Assembly: GCA_945861815.1 (NCBI GenBank)
Contig: CAMAVV010000037.1
Span: 1 to 10,593, forward strand
Source of the DNA: Thermoflexus hugenholtzii JAD2
Lineage (GTDB): Bacteria > Chloroflexota > Dehalococcoidia > SHYB01
DNA length: 10,593 bases
Direction: 5' to 3'
Within the stretch, counting starts at the first letter, position 1; each line of letters starts with the position of its first letter. The position numbers and the translations under genes were made by a program. Under the pieces are notes generated by a model that did no database searches, was not told the origin of the DNA, and saw only the letters and a list, made by a program, of their open reading frames with translations. Shown one piece after another: positions 1 through 7,447 of the stretch.

Positions 1-1149
1 CAGGCGGCCCAAAAAGCGATTCAGGAGATAGATTCGCGCATACGCCTCGAACAACCAAAGCTCCAGCGGGAACAAGCCTCGCTGAAGCACCTCGCCGAAG
101 AAAGCAAAAAGGCAGAGTCATCCCTGCCGCCACTCGGAAAGACCATAGCCGCCATCGAGAAACAAATCGCCGAAGAGAGCTTCGCCGCGAAGGAGCAGAA
201 AGAGCTAAAGGCCACCGCCGCATCACTTAGCGCACTGAGCTACGACCGCGCTATACACGATGGGGCGAAGGCCGCTTGGCAGACACTGCGCCCCTTCGAG
301 GAGCGCAGCCGCAAACTCAACGAAGCGCGTGAAAAGCTGCCCCACGCACAGCAGGAACTCAATCAAGTCCTTCGAGACATCCAGGCGGAAGAACAGAACA
401 TCACACAGCTACGAAGCTGGGCTGAACAAGGAGCCCGAGAGACGGCGGAGCTGCCCAAGATTGGGCAACAGCTCGCAGATACGGAAGCGGCACAGCAGCG
501 CACCTCTCGCGACGTGCAGTCGCTCCGGGAATCGCTGGGCGCAGTCCAGGCCGACCTGAAGCGACTCGCCGGCGTTGAACACAACCGCGCCCAGCGCGAG
601 GTCGCTTTGCGACAGGCCATCGAAGAGCAGTCGGCGTTCGAAGAGCTTGCCCTAGCCTTTGGGCGCAAGGGCATCCAGGCGCTGATGATCGAGTCGGCGC
701 TTCCAGAGATTGAAGAGGAGTCCAATCGCCTGCTAGGGCGCATGACAGACAATCGCATGACGCTCAAGCTGGAGACCCAGGCGAATCTCAAGACGAAAGA
801 CGGCGTGAAGGAGACCCTGGAGATCCGCGTCGCCGATGAACTGGGCACCCGCAACTACGAAACATTCAGCGGCGGCGAAGCCTTCCGCATCAACCTCGCC
901 CTGCGCATCGCCCTTTCGCGCCTCCTGGCAAGACGGGCGGGCGCGCCCCTGCCGACACTCTTTATCGACGAAGGCTTCGGCACCCAAGACCCCGCAGGGC
1001 GCGACCGCATCGCCGAAACGATCAACGCCATCAGCAGCGACTTCGAGCGCATCATCGTCATCACTCACATCGACGAGTTGAAGGAGCAGTTCCCCGTCCG
1101 CATCGAAGTGACCAAGACTCCTGAAGGCTCGACCTTCTCGATGAACTAA
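1..1149 (+). CDS. sbcC: SbcC/Rad50-type ATPase, C-terminal part (5' end outside window)
   Basis: The reading frame is open from the first base, so the start lies outside the window; 382 residues and a TAA stop are visible. Residues 1 to about 215 are rich in Glu, Gln, Lys, Arg and Ala with heptad-like spacing, as expected for the returning arm of a long coiled coil. The C-terminal ATPase lobe follows: signature motif FSGGE at fragment residues 289-293, Walker B LFIDE at 320-324, D-loop GFGTQD at 325-330, and switch histidine in ITHIDEL (His356). This is the arrangement of SbcC/Rad50, the ABC-type partner of the SbcD/Mre11 nuclease that opens DNA ends and hairpins. The Walker A lobe and zinc hook (CxxC) are not in view. 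The gene ends 6 nt before rsmG. RecN or another SMC-like protein is less likely, because the FSGGE and GFGTQD segments are typical of SbcC. Confidence 0.9.
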   Translation, partial: QAAQKAIQEIDSRIRLEQPKLQREQASLKHLAEESKKAESSLPPLGKTIAAIEKQIAEESFAAKEQKELKATAASLSALSYDRAIHDGAKAAWQTLRPFEERSRKLNEAREKLPHAQQELNQVLRDIQAEEQNITQLRSWAEQGARETAELPKIGQQLADTEAAQQRTSRDVQSLRESLGAVQADLKRLAGVEHNRAQREVALRQAIEEQSAFEELALAFGRKGIQALMIESALPEIEEESNRLLGRMTDNRMTLKLETQANLKTKDGVKETLEIRVADELGTRNYETFSGGEAFRINLALRIALSRLLARRAGAPLPTLFIDEGFGTQDPAGRDRIAETINAISSDFERIIVITHIDELKEQFPVRIEVTKTPEGSTFSMN

Positions 1150-1155
1150 GCGGGT

Positions 1156-1872
1156 ATGGAACTTCTTCTCTCCGGCGCGCGCCAGCTTGGCATCGCCCTC
1201 ACGAACGGGCATCTCGCGAAGTTCCGCACCCTTCGCGATGAGCTGATCCAGTGGAACCGTCGCACGAACCTCACCGCCATCACCGATCCTGGAGAGGTCG
1301 AGACAAAGCACTTCCTCGATTCGCTAACCGTTGTGCTGGCATTGCCCAAAGGCTTCTCGCCATCGGCGCGTGTGATCGACCTTGGCACAGGCCCCGGCTT
1401 CCCAGGCCTGCCTCTCGCCATCGTGTATCCCGATACACACTTCACCCTGGTTGAAGCCACATGGAAAAAGACGGACTTTACCAAGCACGCATTGAAAGCG
1501 CTTGGCCTGACCAACGTCACCGTCATCAACGAACGCTCGGAGACCCTAGCGCACCAACCCCAGCATCGCGAGCATTACGACATCGTCCTTGCCCGCGCCC
1601 TCGCGCCCATGCCCTCCCTCGCTGAGCTGACGCTGCCCTTGTGCGCAATCGGCGGCATCGTGGTCGCGCTGAAAAAGGGCGACATCGCCCAGGAAGTCGC
1701 CAGCGCAGAAAAGGTGACGAGCCTGATGGGCGGACGACTGAAGGAGACGAAGCCTGTCGGCCTGCAAGAGTTAGCCGACGGCAGGGTGCTGGTCATCCTC
1801 GAAAAAGTAGGGCATACTCCTTCGAACTATCCGCGCCGTCCCGGAATCCCAGCCGGCAAACCGCTCCTCTAA
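1156..1872 (+). CDS. rsmG: 16S rRNA (guanine-N7)-methyltransferase RsmG (GidB)
   Basis: This 238-residue protein is of normal length for RsmG, which uses S-adenosylmethionine to methylate N7 of G527 (E. coli numbering) in the 530 loop of 16S rRNA. The Rossmann-fold SAM loop DLGTGPGFPGLPLAI is at residues 75-89. The segment NLTAI at 38-42 and the ending YPRRPGIPAGKPLL are family hallmarks. Loss of this enzyme is known to give low-level streptomycin resistance in several bacteria. The ATG lies 6 nt after the sbcC stop and no strong Shine-Dalgarno is visible (only AAGCGGG within 4 nt of the start), so translational coupling to sbcC is likely. In many genomes rsmG sits with mnmG/mnmE near the rpmH-jag cluster; here it is close to that cluster but in the opposite orientation, beyond ileS. 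Confidence 0.96.
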   Translation: MELLLSGARQLGIALTNGHLAKFRTLRDELIQWNRRTNLTAITDPGEVETKHFLDSLTVVLALPKGFSPSARVIDLGTGPGFPGLPLAIVYPDTHFTLVEATWKKTDFTKHALKALGLTNVTVINERSETLAHQPQHREHYDIVLARALAPMPSLAELTLPLCAIGGIVVALKKGDIAQEVASAEKVTSLMGGRLKETKPVGLQELADGRVLVILEKVGHTPSNYPRRPGIPAGKPLL

Positions 1873-1884
1873 CCAAGGCCGCTC

Positions 1885-2943
1885 GTGCAGAACAACGCCC
1901 CCGAACAACAGGCCGACGCGCCATGGCTCTCCCTCAAGGGCAAGGCCCTCGCCCTTCCAACCATCGTCTCTTTTGCCTTCGCAGCTCTCTTCATCGTCTT
2001 CCTACTCACCCGGTTCGATATCGACCTCTCGTCCACCTGGAAAGAGGTTCGCGAGGCGAATCCCGGCTGGTTCCTCCTCGCCTTTCTTATCTACTATGCG
2101 ACCTTTCCCCTGCGCGGCCTCCGATGGCGCATCCTCCTCCACAACGCCCAGGTCATCGAGAAAAAGGCCAAGGTTCAGCCAAAGGTCCGGGAGCTCGGCG
2201 TTGACGTATTTATCAGCTTCTTCGCCAACTCTGTATCCTTCTTTCGCCTCGGCGACGCCTTCCGCGGCTATCTGCTGACCGACAAATGGAAAGTGAGCTT
2301 TCCAAAGGTAATCGGCACGATCCTGGCCGAGCGCATCCTGGATGTGGGCGTTGTCTTTCTCCTGCTGCTCATCGCCAGCATCGGCGTCCTACGAGGGGAG
2401 GCAAGCGCGACGGCGGAAAAGGTGGTTATCGGCGCAGGGATCGTGGCTGTGCTCGTCGGCGTAGCGCTTGTGGCGATGCGCCTCTTCGGCATGCGCCTTT
2501 CACGCTTCCTCCCGGCAAAACTTCATGTCCCCTACGAGCGCTTCCACGGCGGGACGATGGCCAGCTTCAAAAACATGCCCGTGCTCATCACGATCACGGC
2601 CCTTATCTGGGTGATGGAAGCAGCGCGCCTCTACTTCGTCGTGCAAGCCCTCGGCTTCGAAGTCGGCCTTGCCCTCGTGCTCTTCTCCGCCCTGGCAAAC
2701 TCCCTGCTCACAACCATTCCTATCACTCCAGGGGGTCTCGGCATCGTCGAGCTTGGTCTGACGGGGCTCCTTGCGCTGACGCTTCCGCGCTCAGACGCCG
2801 CAGGCGTCACGCTCCTCGACCGCTCCATCTCCTACTTCAGCCTCGTCATCATCGGCGGCATCGTCTTCGCCACGCGACAGGCCATCGTGATGCGAAGGCG
2901 CAAACATCCTCCTACCCCTACATCTTCACCACGGCAATCGTGA
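1885..2943 (+). CDS. UPF0104 / flippase-like domain multi-pass membrane protein
   Basis: The 352-residue product has roughly eight hydrophobic segments and matches the UPF0104 (lysylphosphatidylglycerol synthase transmembrane / AglD-like) family. Recognisable segments are RGLRWRILL, the RLGDAFRGYLL stretch after FFANSVSFF, TILAERILDV, the Pro/Gly-rich TPGGLGIVELGLTGLL, and DRSISYFSLVIIGG near the end. These proteins lie in the cytoplasmic membrane and have been linked to flipping or transfer of lipid-linked molecules; no substrate can be assigned here. There is no soluble MprF synthase domain and no glycosyltransferase domain. The start is GTG, preceded by AAGG with 6 nt spacing, 12 nt after the rsmG stop, so it probably belongs to the same transcript. 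The hydrophilic Pro/Ser-rich tail (HPPTPTSSPRQS) is encoded within DNA that also encodes the end of ileS on the other strand. Confidence 0.85.
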   Translation: MQNNAPEQQADAPWLSLKGKALALPTIVSFAFAALFIVFLLTRFDIDLSSTWKEVREANPGWFLLAFLIYYATFPLRGLRWRILLHNAQVIEKKAKVQPKVRELGVDVFISFFANSVSFFRLGDAFRGYLLTDKWKVSFPKVIGTILAERILDVGVVFLLLLIASIGVLRGEASATAEKVVIGAGIVAVLVGVALVAMRLFGMRLSRFLPAKLHVPYERFHGGTMASFKNMPVLITITALIWVMEAARLYFVVQALGFEVGLALVLFSALANSLLTTIPITPGGLGIVELGLTGLLALTLPRSDAAGVTLLDRSISYFSLVIIGGIVFATRQAIVMRRRKHPPTPTSSPRQS

Positions 2944-5900
2944 AATCAGCTCCATCCAGCTTCGCCGACTCGACAAATGCCCCGGCAGGCGCTACCCCCT
3001 CGTGCAGCACAGTCGTGAGCGTCTCCTGCTTGATGTAGTCCCCGTGGGCCTTGAAGACCTCTGCGATGTCGCCGCTCGCCTGGTAATACGTCGCGATGCG
3101 GTCCTCGATAGCGAATTTCGCAGAGCGGCGCATCGTCTGGATGCGGTGGACAAGCTCGCGCGCAGCGCCCTCCATCGCTAGGTCGCGCGTGACTTCGGTG
3201 GAGACGGCGCACGTGAGCGGGCCGTCAGCGGCTGAGACAAACCCGGGCTTGTCCTCGGTGACAACTTGCAGGTCGTTCGCCTCCAGCGCATAACCGCCGA
3301 TCTCCACAGCAGCGCCGCTGCGCACCTTGGGCACAACCGTTCTTGCATCCGCCTTCCCGATCGCCGCCATCACCTTGCCCATCTCCTTCCCGAACTTTGG
3401 GCCAAGGACGGCCGGGTTGCCCTTTACCTGATAGCTCACCAGCTCCGACTCGCTTTCGGCAAAGGCGACCTCTTTCACATTCAGCTCTTCGCGAACATGG
3501 TCTGCCAAGTGGGCCAGCGCCGAGCGCTCCTGCTTGGATGTTGCGATCACGATCTTCGCCAGCGGCTGACGCACCTTGATCTTCGCCTTGCTGCGCGCCG
3601 CGCGTCCCAGGCTCACGACTCGAATCACTGTGTCCGTGGCGCGCTGCACCTCAGCGTCGATCTTCGCCTTATCGGCCACAGGGTAGTCGGCAAGGTGGAC
3701 GCTCTCCGGCGCGCTCGCGTCGTAGGTTCGCACCAAGTTTTGGTACATCTCTTCAGCGACAAACGGCGTGAAGGGCGCGAGGAGCTTGGCAACAGTAACG
3801 AGGCACTCATAGAGCGTCGTGTATGCCGCCGACTTGTCGGCATCGCTTTCGCTCTTCCAAAAGCGGCGGCGGCTCCGGCGCACGTACCAGTTCGAAAGGT
3901 CGTCCACAAAGCGGTCGATCTTTCGCGCGGCCGTCGTCGGGTCGTACTCCTCCATCGAAGCGGTGACCTCTTCCACCAGGGAATGGAGGCGCGAAAGGAC
4001 CCACCGGTCGAGCTCTGCCTGTGGCGCAGACTTCACTTTTGTCGGGTCAAAGCCGTCGATGTTGGCGTAGGTGATGAAGAACGAGTAGGTATTCCAAAGG
4101 GTGAGCAAGAAGGAGCGGATCGCCTCAGCGACCAGGTCTGCCGAAAAGCGGCGGCTGTTGCCAGGCGGCGACGCGGTGTAGAGATACCATCGCAGGGCAT
4201 CTGCCCCGTGGACGTCGATGATGTCCCACGGCTTCACCACATTGCCGCGGCTCTTGCTCATCTTCTCGCCCTTACCGTCAAGGATGTGGCCGAGGCAGAT
4301 GACATTCTTGTAGCTAGGCGAGACGACCGTCTTCTCCGTCGCGAACTCCAGCATCGTCGCGATGGCGTGGAGGCTGTAGAACCAGCCCCGCGTCTGGTCG
4401 ACTGCCTCGCAGATGTAGTCGGCAGGATACCAGGGGCCGCCTTCGATCAGATCTTTGTTCTCGAATGGGTAATGCCACTGCGCGATGGGCATCGCCCCCG
4501 AGTCGAACCAGCAGTCGATGACATCGGTGCTGCGCCGCATCTCGCCCTTGCAGCTTGCGCACTGCCACGTCACCCGGTCAACGTAGGGGCGATGGAGGTC
4601 AAGGTTCTCGACGAGTCCTTGCACGCTCGGCTTGGCGCGAATCTCGGCAACCGAGCCGACGCACTCCTGTTTTTTACACGAGGCGCACTCCCACACAGGC
4701 CACGGCGTGCCCCAGTACCGCTCGCGGGAGACGGCCCAGTCCACGTTGTTGCGAAGCCATTCGCCAAAGCGTCCCTCTTTCACGTGTTCGGGCCGCCAGT
4801 TGATCGCCTCGTTCCCTGCGATGAGCCGCTCCTTCACCGCCGTCGTCTTGAGATACCACGAACTCTTCGCGTAGTAGAGGAGCGGCGTATCGCAGCGCCA
4901 GCAGAAAGGATACGTATGGCGGATCGTCTCTTTACGTAAGAGCAGCCCTCGTGCCTCCAGGTCGCTCATGATGGCCTGGTCTGCCTTCTTCACGAACTTG
5001 CCCGACCACGGATAGCCCTTCACAAACTCGCCTGCAAGCGTCACTGGCTGGACGAAGTAGAGGCCGTTCGCTACGCCTGCCCCGTAGTCGTCCTCGCCAA
5101 AGGGCGGCGCGGTGTGCACGATGCCGGTGCCATCCTCCATCGAGACAAAGTCCGCAGTGATGACGGGATAAGTGAGACCCTTTGGCGGGTTCTCCACGCG
5201 CTCCACAACAGGCGAGCCTGGGTGGCTGAATCGCCGCACCTCGACGTCGCGCTCCACCGGATCGTAGAGCGGCATGTAACGCACGCCCGCAAGGTCGCTT
5301 CCCTGGAACTCAGCGAGGGTCCTGTGCTCGCCTTTCAGCGCCTTGCCCAGAAGCGCTTGCGCCATGATCAACCGCTCGCCCGACTCCATCTCTTCGATAA
5401 CATACGCTTTGTCGGCGGCGACGCTAAGTGCAGAGTTGCCAGGCAGCGTCCAGGGAGTCGTCGTCCAGGCGAGGAGGAACGTCTTGTCATTGACGTGAGC
5501 CTTGAGCTTCCCGGGAACCGACTCCTGGGCGATTTGGAACTTCACATAGACCGATGGGTCAGGCGTATCTTCCTTATAGCCCAGCGCCACCTCGTGGGAG
5601 CTGAGGGTTGTGCCGCAGCGGGCGCAGTGGGGCGTTACGCGCCGTCCCTGGTAGACAAGGCCGGCATCCCACAGCTTTTTGATGATCCACCAGCCCGTCT
5701 CGATGTACTTGTTGTCGTACGTCACATAGGCATTCTCTAGGTCCACCCAATAGCCCACGCGGTCAGTCATCCGTTCCCACTCTTTGACGTAGCGGAAGAC
5801 GCTTTCGCGGCAGCGCTTATTGAACTCCTCGATGCCGAATGCCTCGATGTCCGGCTTCGACTTGATGCCCAACTCTTTCTCCACCTCAAGCTCCACGGGC

Positions 5901-6241
5901 AGGCCGTGGGTGTCCCATCCGCCCTTGCGCGGGACGTAATAGCCTTTCATCGCCTTGTACCGGGGAAAGATGTCCTTGAAGACGCGCGAAAGGACGTGGT
6001 GGATGCCTGGGTTGCCGTTGGCCGTCGGCGGCCCTTCGAAGAGGGTGAACTGCGGCTTGCCCTTCCGCTGTTCGACGCTGCGGTGGAAGACGTCCTTCGC
6101 CTTCCAAAAGGCCAAGACATCCTCCTCCATCTTCGGAAAGCTCACCCGGCTAGAGACAGGCTTGAACTTGCCCTTCTGCGCCACGCTGGGCAGCGGCGTA
6201 TCTCCATCTCGTTCCGATTCCGGCCGTTGCTGCTTCGACAT
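2918..6241 (-). CDS. ileS: Isoleucyl-tRNA synthetase, IleRS2-type with GIHH active-site motif
   Basis: The 1107-residue cytosolic enzyme attaches isoleucine to tRNA-Ile, edits valine, and has the length expected for type 2 IleRS. In the Rossmann catalytic domain the HIGH-equivalent motif reads GIHH (residues 79-82) after GPPTANGNP, with GGWDTHGLPVE at 108-117. The CP1 editing domain shows WTTTPWTLPGN (259-269) and GTGIVHTAPPFGEDDY (371-386). Cysteine pairs at 206/209, 447/450, 519/522 and 561/564 suggest metal sites. KMSKS is at 660-664, followed by the helical anticodon-binding domain and a C-terminal extension. The ATG is preceded by AAGGAG with 6 nt spacing. Expression is controlled by the T-box leader directly upstream. 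The last 26 bp overlap the end of the convergent UPF0104 gene. Assignment to IleRS rather than ValRS or LeuRS is supported by the isoleucine specifier in the leader. Confidence 0.97.
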   Translation of the reverse strand: MSKQQRPESERDGDTPLPSVAQKGKFKPVSSRVSFPKMEEDVLAFWKAKDVFHRSVEQRKGKPQFTLFEGPPTANGNPGIHHVLSRVFKDIFPRYKAMKGYYVPRKGGWDTHGLPVELEVEKELGIKSKPDIEAFGIEEFNKRCRESVFRYVKEWERMTDRVGYWVDLENAYVTYDNKYIETGWWIIKKLWDAGLVYQGRRVTPHCARCGTTLSSHEVALGYKEDTPDPSVYVKFQIAQESVPGKLKAHVNDKTFLLAWTTTPWTLPGNSALSVAADKAYVIEEMESGERLIMAQALLGKALKGEHRTLAEFQGSDLAGVRYMPLYDPVERDVEVRRFSHPGSPVVERVENPPKGLTYPVITADFVSMEDGTGIVHTAPPFGEDDYGAGVANGLYFVQPVTLAGEFVKGYPWSGKFVKKADQAIMSDLEARGLLLRKETIRHTYPFCWRCDTPLLYYAKSSWYLKTTAVKERLIAGNEAINWRPEHVKEGRFGEWLRNNVDWAVSRERYWGTPWPVWECASCKKQECVGSVAEIRAKPSVQGLVENLDLHRPYVDRVTWQCASCKGEMRRSTDVIDCWFDSGAMPIAQWHYPFENKDLIEGGPWYPADYICEAVDQTRGWFYSLHAIATMLEFATEKTVVSPSYKNVICLGHILDGKGEKMSKSRGNVVKPWDIIDVHGADALRWYLYTASPPGNSRRFSADLVAEAIRSFLLTLWNTYSFFITYANIDGFDPTKVKSAPQAELDRWVLSRLHSLVEEVTASMEEYDPTTAARKIDRFVDDLSNWYVRRSRRRFWKSESDADKSAAYTTLYECLVTVAKLLAPFTPFVAEEMYQNLVRTYDASAPESVHLADYPVADKAKIDAEVQRATDTVIRVVSLGRAARSKAKIKVRQPLAKIVIATSKQERSALAHLADHVREELNVKEVAFAESESELVSYQVKGNPAVLGPKFGKEMGKVMAAIGKADARTVVPKVRSGAAVEIGGYALEANDLQVVTEDKPGFVSAADGPLTCAVSTEVTRDLAMEGAARELVHRIQTMRRSAKFAIEDRIATYYQASGDIAEVFKAHGDYIKQETLTTVLHEGVAPAGAFVESAKLDGADFTIAVVKM

Positions 6242-6266
6242 ATCGCGCTCCTTCCGTCATACAAAC

Positions 6267-6297
6267 AAAAAATCCCGCCCCATAAAGGGACGGGATT
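6267..6297 (-). terminator. Rho-independent terminator of the T-box leader
   Basis: On the minus strand the hairpin AATCCCGTCCC / GGGGCGGGATT with loop TTTAT is followed by a run of T. One G-U pair interrupts an otherwise continuous stem. The 5' arm (AATCCCGTCCC) is also the 3' arm of the antiterminator, where it pairs with AAGGG and CGGGATT around the T-box bulge, so the two structures exclude each other. It lies 25 nt before the ileS start codon. Confidence 0.94.
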
Positions 6298-6535
6298 GGA
6301 AATCCCGCGGTACCACCCTTATTGTCCGGTTCTGCACCGGACCGCTTTTGGCGTCATGCAACGCCTCTGTCCTGATGACGGGGACAGCCCCGGCTGCCTT
6401 TACAAGCCTTCGCCTTGAGGCAGCGGCTCGGGAGGGATCTTCACGCCGTCGTCCGCGCCCGCTCACACCGTACCGGGCTCGCTGTGCGTCCGTCTCAGCG
6501 CTACTCGGCTCCGTCAGCGCCTTTCACTCTCAACT
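6267..6535 (-). promoter_or_regulatory. T-box riboswitch (tRNA-Ile sensing) controlling ileS
   Basis: Read on the minus strand, this leader has the full architecture of a transcription-attenuating T-box. Stem I spans about 6521 to 6415 and carries AGTA at 6505-6502. Its distal double T-loop motif has AGCGA at 6483-6479 and GGTGTGAGC at 6469-6461. The specifier loop GTGAAGATC contains the isoleucine codon AUC at 6438-6436, followed by CCTCCCGAG of the lower-stem kink. CTGTCC (6387-6382) can pair with GGACAG (6372-6367), fitting the Stem IIA/B pseudoknot. A hairpin GGCGT/ACGCC is at 6365-6350, and Stem III is GTCCGGT/ACCGGAC at 6342-6324. The conserved T-box AAGGGTGGTACCGCG is at 6320-6306. Its UGGU bulge (6315-6312) would pair with the ACCA end of a tRNA having A73, as tRNA-Ile does. 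Uncharged tRNA-Ile is expected to stabilise the antiterminator (6320-6285) and allow ileS transcription. The exact 5' end is inferred from the candidate promoter. Confidence 0.95.
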
Positions 6536-6540
6536 AATCC

Positions 6541-6569
6541 ACGCTAACAAATGCCCATCAGCCCGTCAA
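6541..6569 (-). promoter_or_regulatory. Candidate promoter for the ileS T-box transcript
   Basis: On the minus strand TTGACG (6569-6564) and TAGCGT (6546-6541) are separated by exactly 17 bp. The -35 matches 5 of 6 consensus bases. The -10 matches 3 of 6 but keeps the most important first, second and last positions. The -35 overlaps the jag stop codon. Predicted initiation near 6535 falls about 14 nt before Stem I of the T-box, as expected. Transcription from the upstream jag operon could also read in. Confidence 0.5.
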
Positions 6570-7447
6570 GGCTGAGGGAAATCCCTTCTGGGAGGCCCGC
6601 CGCCCATGTGGCCGCCTCCGCCTCGATTCCCGTAGCCACCGCCGCTGCGATTGCCGCCATAGCCGCCACCACCGCCATAGCCCCCGCTGCGAGGTCCGCC
6701 TTCGGGGCGCCCGCCTTCGGGGCGGCCTGTGCGCTTGGGAACGATGGTTATCTGGCGCTCTTCCCCTTCGCCGATGCTCTCTGTCGTCACCTTGGGGTGA
6801 TCGGCAAGGGCCATGTGGACCAGGCGGCGTTCGCGGGCAGGCATCGGCTCCATCGTCACGGTGCGCCCCGACGATGCCGCGCGGTCTGCGAGTCGCGACG
6901 CCATGGCACGGATGTTGTCGGCGCGGCGCTCGAGATAGCCCTCCACGTCGATAGCGATGTTGACGCGCTGGCCTGACTTGCGGCCAACGATAAAGTTCAC
7001 CAAAAACTGGAGCGATGAGAGCGTTTCGCCGCGCCGCCCGATGAGCAGTCCGGCATCTTCACCTCTCAGATCGAAGGTCAGGGTCTTCCTCTCTTCCATC
7101 TCGCCACCGGCGCCGGGTGCTGTGGGAACAGGGAGCACCTTGCTGCCGCCAAGCTCTGGAAGGCCGACTGAGGCAGCGACACCCATGGCGCGCAGAAGAC
7201 TTTCGATGGTCTCCTTCGCAACGTCGACAGGGTCAGCCCCAGCCTGCTTCAGCGTGACCCGGACACGGGCCGACTCAGCGCCTATGCCAAAGACGCCGGC
7301 GCGACCCTTTTCAAGAACCTCGATTTCGACGTCGTCGTTCTCGACGCCGAGCTCGTCGAGCGCCTTCTCGATCGCCTCTTCCACCGTTTTGCCCGTCATT
7401 TCGATCGGTTCCACGTCGCTCTCCTTTTCCATCTGCCGCCTTCTCAT
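6566..7447 (-). CDS. jag: Jag / KhpB RNA-binding protein with Gly-rich tail
   Basis: The product from the chosen ATG has 293 residues: Jag_N domain (about 11-62, with TGKTVEEAIEKAL and KGRAGVFGIG), linker, KH domain (about 120-175, GRRG loop at 137-140), R3H domain (about 178-237, RRLVH at 207-211), and a low-complexity tail (241-293). KhpB-type proteins bind RNA, often with KhpA, and influence cell elongation and division; they are commonly encoded beside yidC. The start at 7447 is preceded by GGAGG with 6 nt spacing. An ATG at 7432 (GAAGG, 6 nt) is a weaker alternative. Either start lies inside yidC, giving an out-of-frame overlap of 122-137 nt. The tail is mostly Gly with Arg, Tyr and Asn, includes GRPEG repeats and RGG-like elements, and is unusual for this family, which usually ends soon after R3H. 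Confidence 0.93.
   Translation of the reverse strand: MRRRQMEKESDVEPIEMTGKTVEEAIEKALDELGVENDDVEIEVLEKGRAGVFGIGAESARVRVTLKQAGADPVDVAKETIESLLRAMGVAASVGLPELGGSKVLPVPTAPGAGGEMEERKTLTFDLRGEDAGLLIGRRGETLSSLQFLVNFIVGRKSGQRVNIAIDVEGYLERRADNIRAMASRLADRAASSGRTVTMEPMPARERRLVHMALADHPKVTTESIGEGEERQITIVPKRTGRPEGGRPEGGPRSGGYGGGGGYGGNRSGGGYGNRGGGGHMGGGPPRRDFPQP

Noticed and set aside
733..1311. 192-codon open frame on the - strand across sbcC and rsmG
   Set aside because: It crosses two clearly conserved genes on the other strand and shows no family motif.
2924..2943. Possible bidirectional terminator (TTCAC...GTGAA, CACG...CGTG)
   Set aside because: Only 4-5 bp of pairing with a large loop and no T-run on either strand.
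3266..4939. 557-codon open frame on the + strand, antisense to ileS
   Set aside because: It is the mirror of a strongly conserved synthetase. The translation is Arg/His/Leu/Val-rich without recognisable motifs, as expected for the shadow of GC-rich coding DNA, and no ribosome site supports it.
6242..6565. CRISPR-like or repeat array in the jag-ileS gap
   Set aside because: The repeated GGGATT/AATCCC motifs are explained by the T-box antiterminator and terminator arms; there is no repeat-spacer periodicity.
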